Source: Stygibacter sp964604155 (GTDB lineage Bacteria; Cloacimonadota; Cloacimonadia; Cloacimonadales; TCS61). From it: a stretch of 64,000 nucleotides of DNA. The notes under the pieces are model-generated. The model worked only from the letters and a program-made list of their open reading frames with translations. It made no database searches and had not been told where the DNA came from. How positions within the stretch are numbered: the stretch's first letter is position 1; every line of letters starts with the position of its first letter. The translations under genes were made by a program, and so were the position numbers. Location of the stretch: NCBI GenBank assembly GCA_964604155.1, contig CAZRXY010000101.1, forward strand, positions 51,836 to 115,835. The letters run 5' to 3'. Below, piece after piece: positions 54,780 to 63,555 of this stretch.

Positions 54780-55835
54780 ATGAAAAAAACACTGAAATAT
54801 GTTCTGGTAAAAGAAAGAATAATTGAAGATATCAGAAAAGGCAAGATAGTTGATAAACTGCCTGGCGAGCGGGTTCTGGCAGAAGAATTGGGCGTTGCCT
54901 ATATGACAGTCCGTAAGGCGTTCAGCGAATTAGAGGAGGAAGGAATCATCTTTAAAACCACTACCAAAGGTACTTTTGTGAGCCACCGTAAGATGAGTCC
55001 AAAAAAAACGAATAATATTGGTTTTTTTCTTGATCAAAAAATCAGAGAGGGAATATCCAGCCCTTATTACTCTCTTGTCTTTAAAGCTCTTGAAAAAGTG
55101 GTTAAAAAGGAAGGCTACAACCTTTTTATATTCTCTGAATTAGAAGATATAAATCCCTTGTATAATCAAAAAAAAATCGATGGCGTTATCATCTGCTGTT
55201 TTCCCCGTATCGAAAATAAAATTCAGGAAGTAAAAAAATTCTTTCCCATCGTGCTGCTGGATAATATCGCTTCTGATAAATCTATCCCCTCAGTTACCAT
55301 AGATAATTTTAATAGCTGCAGTATTTCCACAGAATACCTGATCTCCCTGGGGCATAACCGCATCGCTTTTATCTCGGGGTTATTGGATTCCGATGTCTGC
55401 AAACACCGTCTCCATGGCTATCAAAGTGCTCTTAATGCCAGCAAAATTGAGGAAAATAAAGACCTGATCTTTAAAGGAGACTATTCTTATGAATCGGGCG
55501 AAAAAGCTGCAAAATATTTCCTTTCTTTACCCCAGCCACCCACCGCTGTTGTATGTGCCAATGATTCTATGGCTATAGGTGCCATGAAAATCATCCAGGA
55601 AAGTGGCTTGCGCATCCCCGAGGATATCAGCGTCATCGGCTTCGATGATATTGAAGTTGCCTCTCGTATCTTTCCTGCTCTCACTACTAACAAAGTCCCT
55701 ATGGATAAAATTGCTGCAGAATCTTTCAGACTATTGCTCGCCGCCATTAACGGCAAAGATATTGACTTTCAACACATTATCCTGCCTGCTAAACTCACTA
55801 TCCGAGATTCTACCAACCAACCTCCTGAAATTTAA
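54780..55835 (+). CDS. GntR-type HTH / LacI-type sensor transcription regulator of the glucan locus
   Basis: 351 residues. The N-terminal winged helix (about 5-68) is GntR-like ('KLPGERVLAEELGVAYMTVRKAFSELEEEGII'). The C-terminal part (about 75-345) is a periplasmic-binding-protein-like sugar sensor of LacI type, with 'GHNRIAFISGLL', 'AVVCANDSMAIGAMKII' and 'IPEDISVIGFDDIEVA'. This chimera is the AraR architecture. It is divergent from the GH16 operon and precedes the plus arm. The operator palindromes on both sides are its likely targets, and the ligand is probably a glucan oligosaccharide or glucose derivative. Confidence 0.93.
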   Translation: MKKTLKYVLVKERIIEDIRKGKIVDKLPGERVLAEELGVAYMTVRKAFSELEEEGIIFKTTTKGTFVSHRKMSPKKTNNIGFFLDQKIREGISSPYYSLVFKALEKVVKKEGYNLFIFSELEDINPLYNQKKIDGVIICCFPRIENKIQEVKKFFPIVLLDNIASDKSIPSVTIDNFNSCSISTEYLISLGHNRIAFISGLLDSDVCKHRLHGYQSALNASKIEENKDLIFKGDYSYESGEKAAKYFLSLPQPPTAVVCANDSMAIGAMKIIQESGLRIPEDISVIGFDDIEVASRIFPALTTNKVPMDKIAAESFRLLLAAINGKDIDFQHIILPAKLTIRDSTNQPPEI

Positions 55836-55911
55836 CAAGTCCTCCCAAAACACTTTCAACCGAACTCAGATAGTCTAATCGGCTTATATCATTGAACTCG
55901 TCTTATTACTG

Positions 55912-56016
55912 AAAAAAAGCATCCCCCTGTTTAGAAGCTAACCCGGCTGTCTGCCCATCAGTAATAGTAGAATTACGCAGAATACCCATAGCTTTTATTG
56001 CTTCACCATTCAGGGG
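55912..56016 (-). ncRNA. Candidate structured small RNA between the regulator and the plus arm
   Basis: Nested complementary arms share one axis: CCCCTG (55924-55929) with CAGGGG (56011-56016), GAAGC (55934-55938) with GCTTC (56000-56004), TCTGC (55950-55954) with GCAGA (55977-55981), and GTAAT (55961-55965) with ATTAC (55972-55976). An alternative AAGCTA/TAGCTT pair overlaps the second. On the minus strand the outer stem is followed within nine bases by seven T, as in an intrinsic terminator, so a minus-strand RNA of about 100 bases is the likeliest reading. It matches no RNA class I know. The rest of the 55836-56174 gap holds the plus-arm control region. Confidence 0.35.
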
Positions 56017-56096
56017 AATTTATGAGTCATACACAAAAAAAATCGGGGGTATGCCAGGGATGAAAAAAATTCTTGACAGAAAAACACTCTTTGGCA

Positions 56097-56112
56097 ATTG
56101 CTATATAGCAGT
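56097..56112 (+). promoter_or_regulatory. Operator palindrome of the plus arm of the glucan locus
   Basis: AATTGCTATATAGCAG is identical over 16 bases to the site before the GH16 lipoprotein gene; the core palindrome is 56099-56110. TTGACA lies upstream at 56073-56078, and no good -10 is found at 17 bases, so the exact promoter is unsettled. The site is 65 bases before the hydrolase-barrel gene start. Confidence 0.68.
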
Positions 56113-56174
56113 AAGAATAGAGTACTGAAGTCGATGTTTCGCTTAGGGAAACAGTAACAATGAATGGGGGTAAT

Positions 56175-59100
56175 ATGATTAGATTATTTAGTTCAGTAAA
56201 CAGGCAGAAGAAGATTCTCCTGGCTGCAGCGGCACTTGTTTTTTGTTTTTTGGCTTATGGAAATGCGGCAATTCCGCAGCGTGTGACCACCTTTCAGGAA
56301 TCATCGGGATGGAAGCTTAAAGTAGATGGGGTGGATTATTTTGTAAAGGGAGTGGTTTGGGGTTATACTCCAATTGGTGAAAATTATTCCTATAATTTAT
56401 GGGGCAATACTGATGAGCACATAAAAAATGTTCTGGATTATGAGTGTAGGCTCATGCAGGCAGCAGGTATAAACACGATACGAAGTTTTGGCATGATCCC
56501 GCCGCACTGGGTAACCTATATCTACGAAAAATGGGGCATAATGACTATAGTGAACCACTTGATGGGGCGGTATGGCTATAATGTGGGCGGGGTCTGGATT
56601 CCTCAGACCAATTATTCCCACGAACTTACCCGTCAGACTCTTAAACGTGATATTGTAGAAACCGTTGTGCTTTACAAAGATACGCCGGGCGTGCTGCTTT
56701 TTGCCTTGGGTAATGAAAGCAATTACGGATTGGAATGGTCAAGCTTTGAGATCGAAGACCTGCCGGTGGGCGAGCAGCACAAGGAGAAAGCAAAATATCT
56801 CTATAGTCTTTATAACGAGATAATGGCAGCGGGTAAGGCAATTGATCCCAATCATCCTTTTATGATCGTTAATGGCGATATTCAATATCTTGATCTAATT
56901 GTGGAGTACTGTCCCGATCTTGATATATTGGGCGTGAATGCCTATCGAGGCATCAGTTTTACCGATATGTGGCAGCGCGTCTATAACGAATTGGGTTTGC
57001 CTATTCTGCTTACCGAGTTTGGCAGCGATGCTTATAACGTGCTGGAGAATCGCGAAGACCAGGTAAGCCAGGCAATTTTTATCAAAGGCAACTGGGAAGA
57101 AATTTATAATAAAAGCTATAATAAAGACGAAGAAGGCAATGCGCTGGGCGGATTCGTCTTTGAATGGCGTGATGAATGGTGGAAATACAAGCAAACCGAG
57201 AACTTGGACGTGCAAGACCGCCATGCGTCCTGGAGCAACGGCGGTTATTACTTTGATTTTGTGGAAGGCAAGAATAATATGAACGAGGAATGGTATGGTA
57301 TCTGTGCCTTAGGCGGACCGAATCAGGATCTGGTTTACCGTGCCTACCCACGCCTGGCTTATGACCTGCTGGCGGAAATCTGGAGCATTGACCTGTATAA
57401 TGTCTCCAAAACCGAGATGAATAATAAACTGGCTGCGATCGATATGCAGCTAATGAGCGCAGTAAGCAGCAGCAGAACCCTGAACCGTAAATTTGCCGAA
57501 TCAGAAAAATTCCAGCTTGCCGGAGGTAGATTGGAAGGTGACCTTGTGTTTAACGGCATCTCAGAAGAAGTGGAAAATCATGGCAAGAACGGGCTGCATT
57601 TCTCTAATGGCGAAATGTTGTTTCTGGATTTTGAATTCAGTCCTACCGGCAGGATCAATGGGCAATTTACCTTGAACCTGCTGGGCAATGTGCCAGATAG
57701 AAAGCTGGAGCAGTATTATGGCAGGCGGGGATTGCCCTATGTGTCTGTGACTACTGAGCTGGATGATAATGATATACAGGTGACCACAGAGACAGAAGTT
57801 AAGGATTATGAACGGATAGAGATCTATGACTTTGAGGCAGAATATAGTGCGGATAATTTCAGCCTGACTTCATTTTACCATATACCACGCTATCACTGGG
57901 GCTATGAAGGAGATTTCTTTGGATTTTTGTGGGAAGCCACTGATCTGGAAGGAATGGATATCTGGAACGCTAAAGCACCTTATGGCATTGAGTTTGAAGG
58001 CAAAAAAGCCTGGGACGGCTTAAAGATAGTCGCTGGGCCAGAAATTTACTGGGGTGCTAATCCCAAGGCGATTCTTAAATACAATTTCGGCTTAAACGGA
58101 CTTGATTTCACCCTTATGCATGCCGAGGATTTCACTCGTGCGGATGCATCTGCTACAGCTACGGAATCCACTGAACGCGCTACGCGGCAGACAGCCCTTT
58201 CATTTGAGACTCAGATTTTTCCCGGCACTAAACTGGAAGTAGGATACCTGATGTCCGGCACCGAAAGAATTGATGAAGAATACGATTATTATGAAGAGGA
58301 GACAATTTATAAGGATAAAATAGAATTAAAGGATACCCAGGGAGTTAAAGCAAAATTTACCATACAGTCTCCTGTGGGAATGATGTTTATGGTCGATTAT
58401 GCCGGACTGGTGGCAGATGCGGGCAGCCCTTTGCGCGAGTTTGAAAGCACGCTGCCTTATTCACCTTTGGGCAATAAACTGGAATACAGTGGCGGGATGC
58501 TGCTGCCAATCGGCAATATCTGGCTGATGCCGCGCGGGCTTTATCGCACCAATCTCATTGATTCCAATCCCAATATTGAGCCATCCACCAGCGGGACTGA
58601 GCTCTATCCGGGACTATCTGCGCGCAACCGTGATGATGATCCCTTTGCTGTGCTGGATAACCGTGAAGCTGTCTCCGGGGAATTCTATATCACTTATGAC
58701 CCCACTCCTGCTTCGAATTTTTATGCCTGGGATAGCGATAAGCGTGAGGATGCCTCCTTTGCCTTCACTATTGGCGGAAATTATACCCATTATCCCACCG
58801 TTACGGATGCAAATCTCTTTTTCTATCAGGAAGGCAATACCAATGCTTCCTTTGGTGAAGGTCTGGCAGCAGAAGATGTCTGGCTGGCAAAAGGAAGGTT
58901 TATCCTTAATCCCCATCCCAATCTGAAGATAATCAGTAACATGGAAGCCGGCAAGCAGCAATCCTCAGGTAATCCTGACCGAGATGCGGCAGAATATTAT
59001 TCCTTTGATAGCAAAGTGATACTCGACAGACGCCACTATATTTCTGCCTATGCCAAAAAAGACGCCTGGGGACCCTATGACTGGTATCGCCAGTTCAATA

Positions 59101-59294
59101 TCACCTTCCCCTGGCAATTCATGCTGGATTATTCGGTGCTCATAGATAATATTCTGGATTGGCAGCTTTCCAGCCGCCTCGGTATTAAAACGCTCTTCCG
59201 GACTCTGGATGAGATAGCACCACTTAATGAAGGTGACGGCGTGGATAGCGATTATGAATTCCAGGCTGGAATTTACTATAAAATCGAGTTTTGA
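56175..59294 (+). CDS. Glycoside hydrolase (GH2/GH5-like TIM barrel) fused to a predicted outer-membrane beta-barrel
   Basis: 1039 residues from the ATG at 56175, which follows a GGGGG site; the ATG at 56160 has none. Signal peptide (about residues 12-31). Residues about 35-400 form a clan-A TIM barrel with acid/base Glu in 'LFALGNESNYG' (near 181) and nucleophile Glu in 'PILLTEFGSDAY' (near 281), about 100 residues apart. The remaining 600 residues are long amphipathic beta strands with aromatic ends ('IYDFEAEYSADNFSLTSFYHI', 'WLMPRGLYRTNLI', 'YISAYAKKDAWGPYDWY') and end 'AGIYYKIEF' with a terminal Phe, as in outer-membrane barrels. It is the first gene of the plus arm. Confidence 0.75.
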   Translation: MIRLFSSVNRQKKILLAAAALVFCFLAYGNAAIPQRVTTFQESSGWKLKVDGVDYFVKGVVWGYTPIGENYSYNLWGNTDEHIKNVLDYECRLMQAAGINTIRSFGMIPPHWVTYIYEKWGIMTIVNHLMGRYGYNVGGVWIPQTNYSHELTRQTLKRDIVETVVLYKDTPGVLLFALGNESNYGLEWSSFEIEDLPVGEQHKEKAKYLYSLYNEIMAAGKAIDPNHPFMIVNGDIQYLDLIVEYCPDLDILGVNAYRGISFTDMWQRVYNELGLPILLTEFGSDAYNVLENREDQVSQAIFIKGNWEEIYNKSYNKDEEGNALGGFVFEWRDEWWKYKQTENLDVQDRHASWSNGGYYFDFVEGKNNMNEEWYGICALGGPNQDLVYRAYPRLAYDLLAEIWSIDLYNVSKTEMNNKLAAIDMQLMSAVSSSRTLNRKFAESEKFQLAGGRLEGDLVFNGISEEVENHGKNGLHFSNGEMLFLDFEFSPTGRINGQFTLNLLGNVPDRKLEQYYGRRGLPYVSVTTELDDNDIQVTTETEVKDYERIEIYDFEAEYSADNFSLTSFYHIPRYHWGYEGDFFGFLWEATDLEGMDIWNAKAPYGIEFEGKKAWDGLKIVAGPEIYWGANPKAILKYNFGLNGLDFTLMHAEDFTRADASATATESTERATRQTALSFETQIFPGTKLEVGYLMSGTERIDEEYDYYEEETIYKDKIELKDTQGVKAKFTIQSPVGMMFMVDYAGLVADAGSPLREFESTLPYSPLGNKLEYSGGMLLPIGNIWLMPRGLYRTNLIDSNPNIEPSTSGTELYPGLSARNRDDDPFAVLDNREAVSGEFYITYDPTPASNFYAWDSDKREDASFAFTIGGNYTHYPTVTDANLFFYQEGNTNASFGEGLAAEDVWLAKGRFILNPHPNLKIISNMEAGKQQSSGNPDRDAAEYYSFDSKVILDRRHYISAYAKKDAWGPYDWYRQFNITFPWQFMLDYSVLIDNILDWQLSSRLGIKTLFRTLDEIAPLNEGDGVDSDYEFQAGIYYKIEF

Positions 59295-59309
59295 GCTAAG
59301 GAGTAGATT

Positions 59310-59930
59310 ATGAAAACTATATATATTCTTATTATCCTCGGTCTGCTGGCAACGCTGACTACGAGCTGCGATGTGAAGCAGGGAGAAATGGTGAGCGGAC
59401 TGAATATTCCCACAGATTACACTTTAGACCTTTATGGCGAAAATGAGGGGCTGTATCCCGATACCAATGTGCTTAATGATCCCAATAATCCTTACCGCTA
59501 TGCCAGCATCAATATGGAAAACGTCTGGCACCTTTATGATGAATGCCCCTCGGCTAAAGCAAAATTTTACCTCTGGGCAACCATGCTTGCCAGAATCCCC
59601 ACCGGTGAATATCAATACTTTACTGCTCTATCACTACATGAACTCTATACCGAAGGCGGCAGCCTGAATGCTAAAGAACAGGCAAAACGAGCCTACCGTT
59701 CCGTTTTAGACCACTTCTTTGGCTCAGTTACCTGGTGGCTGGCTGACTGGCTGACAGATGAAACCTATTACTCCATACTGCTCCGTGACCGCGTGGGTAT
59801 GCTGCTTTATGATCCTGCCAATGAAGGGCTATTGAAGCTTTATAATGATCCTGCCCAGGCTCTGGCAGACCTCAGCCAATGGGGCTACCACTACAATCAC
59901 GAAACTGGGGTAATCTCTAAATTTGATTAA
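59310..59930 (+). CDS. Small lipoprotein of unknown function in the glucan locus
   Basis: 206 residues. The signal peptide ends in a lipobox (LTTSC, Cys 20). The mature part is mostly helical, rich in Leu, Ala and Trp ('AKFYLWATMLARIPTGEYQYF', 'FFGSVTWWLADWLTDETYYSILL'). No family is recognised. It follows the hydrolase-barrel gene by 15 bases with an AAGGAG site and precedes a GH16 gene, so it is probably a partner of the barrel fusion or a glucan-binding lipoprotein at the outer membrane. Confidence 0.72.
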   Translation: MKTIYILIILGLLATLTTSCDVKQGEMVSGLNIPTDYTLDLYGENEGLYPDTNVLNDPNNPYRYASINMENVWHLYDECPSAKAKFYLWATMLARIPTGEYQYFTALSLHELYTEGGSLNAKEQAKRAYRSVLDHFFGSVTWWLADWLTDETYYSILLRDRVGMLLYDPANEGLLKLYNDPAQALADLSQWGYHYNHETGVISKFD

Positions 59931-60016
59931 AAAAAATGAAACCTCGCGTGTGGAATTGTGTCTATGAAACTGATACAGTTCCCGGAAGGATATGATTCCA
60001 CAAAATAGGAGAATTA

Positions 60017-61834
60017 GTGAAATTTATTAAAGGTAGAATTATTACCCTGATTTTTCTGCTGCCTGTCTTATTTTCTATAAATAATTTAGGAGCAGAAATT
60101 GGAGAACTCATCTGGCAAGAAGAATTTAATGATCTGGATAACTGGCTGATCGAAACAGGAAATGGCTATTGGGGCTGGGGCAATGGTGAATTGCAGTATT
60201 ATCTGGCAGATAATGTGGAAATCACCGATACTCCCGGAGAGCCGGGTAATAGTGCATTGCTCATAACCGCCCGGCAGGAATCAGGAACTGGCATCGTTGA
60301 CCAGTGGGGCAATCCCCTCAATTATACATCAGGAAAAATCAGCTCAAAGTCGTTCTTGTCAGTTAAATATGGAGTAATTGAAACCAGGGTGAGTATTCCT
60401 GATCTTGACCTGGGAGGTTGGCCCGCCGTCTGGATGCTGGGCACAGCTAATTATGCCTGGCCCCGCTGCGGTGAAATTGACATGATGGAAATGGGACATC
60501 ACCAGGAATTCAGAAACCTGCATGATGAACATAATGGTGGCAATGGTGCAGATAATTCTACCGTAAATCAGATGGTGGCAGCAAATGCACTCTTTTATTC
60601 TGAGGAAGCCGTGACACCGGAAAATCCTTCCGGCGCTGCCAGCCTTTCCTGGGACCCTGAAGACGTATTCTGCCGTCCATATTATAATTATGATCCTTCT
60701 CTTAATCAACGCTTTCTGACCTACCGTACCTACTGGGATGATGAAAACCTCAGATTTACCGTGATTGATGATGAGATTGAATATGATCTATATTCTGAGC
60801 CTTTTGCGATAGACAGCCTTTCTGCCGAATTTCAGCAGCCCTTTTATCTGATAGCAAATCTGGCTGTTGGCGGTGCACTCACGGATGCTTATAATCTGGG
60901 GGATCCTGGTAGCGGTCTGCCGGTGTCAATGCCATTCCCGGCTCAAATGTATATTGATTATATCAAAATATATCAATGGAATGATCTGGGAGAAATACAT
61001 CTAGGCCCTCCTGATTTTGAGGGTGGCACTTATGGTATTTTCACAGATGAAACTCCGGTTGATAATGGCTTAACTGCCGGAGATAATGCCGAGATCTATG
61101 TCTGGGAAGGGACGCTCACTGATGGTAGCATCCCGCCTTATGAAGGTGAAAATGGCATTTCCTGGAATACTGCCGGCTTAGGCTGGTTTGGAGCAGGTAT
61201 TATGTCTATTCAGCCTGTAAACCTCTTTAATTTTGGCGAAGGAAACTTAAAATTCATGATCAAGATTCCTGCCAATATCACTTTCCAAATAGGGATTATC
61301 GATGCCTGGGGTAATCAGTCCTATGTAGAATTTCCAGCTTATCAAACTACCTACGGACTGGTGCGAAACGGCGAATGGGCTCAGGCAAACATCCCGGTCA
61401 GCGATCTGCGGGGAGAACTCATTGACCTGCGTATGCTCAGTTATGAATTCGTTATCCTGGAAGTAAATGGAGCTCAATGCGAATTTGCTTTAGATGATAT
61501 TTATTATGACGGCGGGCTCAACGATGTTACAGAAGAGATTATTACTACAGCTCCTTCAGCTTTGCAGCAGAATTATCCTAATCCCTTTAATCCCGAAACC
61601 ACGATCAGGTTCAATCTGGCAGATCAGGATAACAGTAATGTGTTAGTTATTTATAACCTGAAGAGTCAAAAGATTTACTCTATAAATTTAAGCAGCTATC
61701 CTGCCGGTGAAAACCAGATAACCTGGAAAGGAATCTCCAGTAACGGCAGCCCTGTAGCTTCTGGAATATATTTCTATCAGTTAAAAGTCAATGGCGATAT
61801 CTGTGATACAAAACGGATGCTGCTGCTTAAATAA
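60017..61834 (+). CDS. GH16 beta-glucanase with carbohydrate-binding module and sorting domain
   Basis: 605 residues. The start is GTG, with AGGAG 5 bases upstream; signal peptide about 1-26. The GH16 domain (about 28-325) has 'CGEIDMMEMG' (nucleophile Glu 153, acid/base Glu 158), 'GWGNGELQYY' and 'GGWPAVWMLG'. A jelly-roll module (about 340-500) is close in sequence to that of the GH16 lipoprotein at 52281. The end is a sorting module ('QNYPNPFNPETT' ... 'GIYFYQL' ... 'KRMLLLK'), so this enzyme is expected at the cell surface or released, unlike its lipoprotein paralogue. Confidence 0.92.
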   Translation: MKFIKGRIITLIFLLPVLFSINNLGAEIGELIWQEEFNDLDNWLIETGNGYWGWGNGELQYYLADNVEITDTPGEPGNSALLITARQESGTGIVDQWGNPLNYTSGKISSKSFLSVKYGVIETRVSIPDLDLGGWPAVWMLGTANYAWPRCGEIDMMEMGHHQEFRNLHDEHNGGNGADNSTVNQMVAANALFYSEEAVTPENPSGAASLSWDPEDVFCRPYYNYDPSLNQRFLTYRTYWDDENLRFTVIDDEIEYDLYSEPFAIDSLSAEFQQPFYLIANLAVGGALTDAYNLGDPGSGLPVSMPFPAQMYIDYIKIYQWNDLGEIHLGPPDFEGGTYGIFTDETPVDNGLTAGDNAEIYVWEGTLTDGSIPPYEGENGISWNTAGLGWFGAGIMSIQPVNLFNFGEGNLKFMIKIPANITFQIGIIDAWGNQSYVEFPAYQTTYGLVRNGEWAQANIPVSDLRGELIDLRMLSYEFVILEVNGAQCEFALDDIYYDGGLNDVTEEIITTAPSALQQNYPNPFNPETTIRFNLADQDNSNVLVIYNLKSQKIYSINLSSYPAGENQITWKGISSNGSPVASGIYFYQLKVNGDICDTKRMLLLK

Positions 61835-61992
61835 GTGATTTTTGTCCTCTGCGGTTTCATATAAAAGAGAAGGTTATCAACCGCAAATTGAAGTGATTGG
61901 AAGATAAGAGATCAAAAAAATCGAGCGGGATAAGTAAGAATTTTGAATTTCCCGAACTTCCCAGCTCTGGTCAGGCATAAAAGAAGGATTAG

Positions 61993-63555
61993 ATGAAAAA
62001 TATTTACCTGTTTTTTCTCCTTACACTGGCAGTGTTTGCTAATAGCCTTATTGCCCAGGAAATGCTGGCTAATCCCAGCTTTGAAATTACCGATCCCGGC
62101 AGCAATATGTTTGCCGGCTGGAACCAGATTGGTGAAGTGTCAATCGGTGATTCTGCCTGGCACGGTAATCTGGCAGCGAAGGCACACGGCATTATCAATA
62201 GCGAATGGAACGTTTCTGGCTTCTGGCAGAACCTTAATTGCGAACCCACGGAGCAGTGGGAAATCTCCGGAGTGGTCCGGCATTCTGCTAACCTGCCATT
62301 GACCGGCAATTCAACTGCTATAATAAATATCGAATGGTATAATGCAGCCAGCCAGCAAATAGACTACCAGTCCTTTACCGTGGCAGATAATTCTGCACCG
62401 GTAGAAGTTTTCACAGAATTTAACCTGCTGAGCCCTCCAGCACCAAATGGAACTGTCTTCACGCATCTGCTGCTGGGCATATCGCAAAGTCCCGATGAAC
62501 CTGCAGCAGATGTCAGCTTCGACCAGATCACTTTTTACAGCACTACCCCGCCGACTATTGACGATGTGCAGTGGGGAGATTTCCCCGCAGGACGCACTCT
62601 GGAATTTGCCGACCTCTTATGGCGGGTGAAAGGCTCAGGCTGGTATGGTCCTGGTCCCAGCAATTTCAACCATTCTTCAGAATGCGTCTGGATAGATGAA
62701 TATAACCGCCTGCATCTTACCATCAAAAATATTGATGATGTCTGGTTCAGCACAGAAGTCACTCTGGAAGAAGCTTTAGGCTACGGTGATTATATCTTTA
62801 CTACCTGCGGTGATCTTGATCATCTGGATATTCACACAGTTCTGGGACTCTTTATCTGGCAGTATAATGTGGATTATGACCCAGCTCAAAACTGGTGGAA
62901 TCCCTATAATGAAATAGATGTGGAATTCAGCTACTGGGGCAATCCGGCAAATGAAATCGGGCAGTTCGTTGCCCAGCCCTGGGACTGGCAGGGAAACCTG
63001 ATCCGCTTTGAGGCAGAATTTGCTGAAGATGAAATCTCCTCGCACGCCTTCAACTGGCAACCGGACAGGGTGGAATTTCGCTCCTGGTTTGGCGATTCAG
63101 AAGATGAAGCACCGGAAAACATGATCTTCCAGTGGACATACACAGGACCGCATATCCCCAGACCGGAACAGCCCCGCGTGCATATCAATCTCTGGCAGTT
63201 CGCCGGACCTCCCGCTACAGAGCAGGAAGTGGTCATAGAAGATTTTACCTTTTATTCCTTTAATACTGCCGCTGAGCCCGACCTTATCCCGGAAACCAAT
63301 ACTATTATAAAAAACTACCCCAACCCCTTTAATCCACAAACTAAAATAATATACCAGCTTAAAGAACCCCAAAATGTGAAAATCGAAGTCTATAACATCA
63401 AGGGACAAAAAGTAATAGAACTCGTCAACGAAGTAAAAAAAGCAGGTTCAAATGAATGTATCTGGAACGCCAAGAACCATGCCAGCGGTATCTACTTCAT
63501 CCGCCTGACTACACCAGATAATAGCCAAACTCAAAAAGCTCTCCTGCTGAAATAA
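61993..63555 (+). CDS. GH16-like glucanase with N-terminal binding module and sorting domain
   Basis: 520 residues; signal peptide about 1-21. Residues about 22-180 resemble a CBM4/9-type jelly roll ('MLANPSFEITDPGSNMFAGW'). Residues about 190-425 carry the GH16 active-site pattern E-x-D-x-E in 'YNEIDVEFSYWG' (about 318-329), with 'LGLFIWQYN' and 'HINLWQFAG' flanking it. The end is a sorting module ('KNYPNPFNPQTK' ... 'GIYFIRL' ... 'QKALLLK'). It is more diverged than the other two GH16 proteins and may act on a different linkage. It lies 158 bases after the previous gene; that gap holds only a TGCGGTT/AACCGCA inverted repeat. Confidence 0.82.
   Translation: MKNIYLFFLLTLAVFANSLIAQEMLANPSFEITDPGSNMFAGWNQIGEVSIGDSAWHGNLAAKAHGIINSEWNVSGFWQNLNCEPTEQWEISGVVRHSANLPLTGNSTAIINIEWYNAASQQIDYQSFTVADNSAPVEVFTEFNLLSPPAPNGTVFTHLLLGISQSPDEPAADVSFDQITFYSTTPPTIDDVQWGDFPAGRTLEFADLLWRVKGSGWYGPGPSNFNHSSECVWIDEYNRLHLTIKNIDDVWFSTEVTLEEALGYGDYIFTTCGDLDHLDIHTVLGLFIWQYNVDYDPAQNWWNPYNEIDVEFSYWGNPANEIGQFVAQPWDWQGNLIRFEAEFAEDEISSHAFNWQPDRVEFRSWFGDSEDEAPENMIFQWTYTGPHIPRPEQPRVHINLWQFAGPPATEQEVVIEDFTFYSFNTAAEPDLIPETNTIIKNYPNPFNPQTKIIYQLKEPQNVKIEVYNIKGQKVIELVNEVKKAGSNECIWNAKNHASGIYFIRLTTPDNSQTQKALLLK

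Noticed and set aside
55487..55756. Minus-strand frames inside the regulator and similar long antisense frames across the window
   Set aside because: They are shadows of well-supported genes on the other strand and lack ribosome sites and domain signals.
55912..56016. Nested arms as an integron attC site or a known riboswitch
   Set aside because: The ends do not fit the attC core sites (RYYYAAC/GTTRRRY) and no integrase or cassette is present. No c-di-GMP, cobalamin or SRP signature is found.
61850..61885. TGCGGTT/AACCGCA inverted repeat after the GH16 gene
   Set aside because: The 22-base loop and lack of a T run make it a poor terminator; chance is sufficient.
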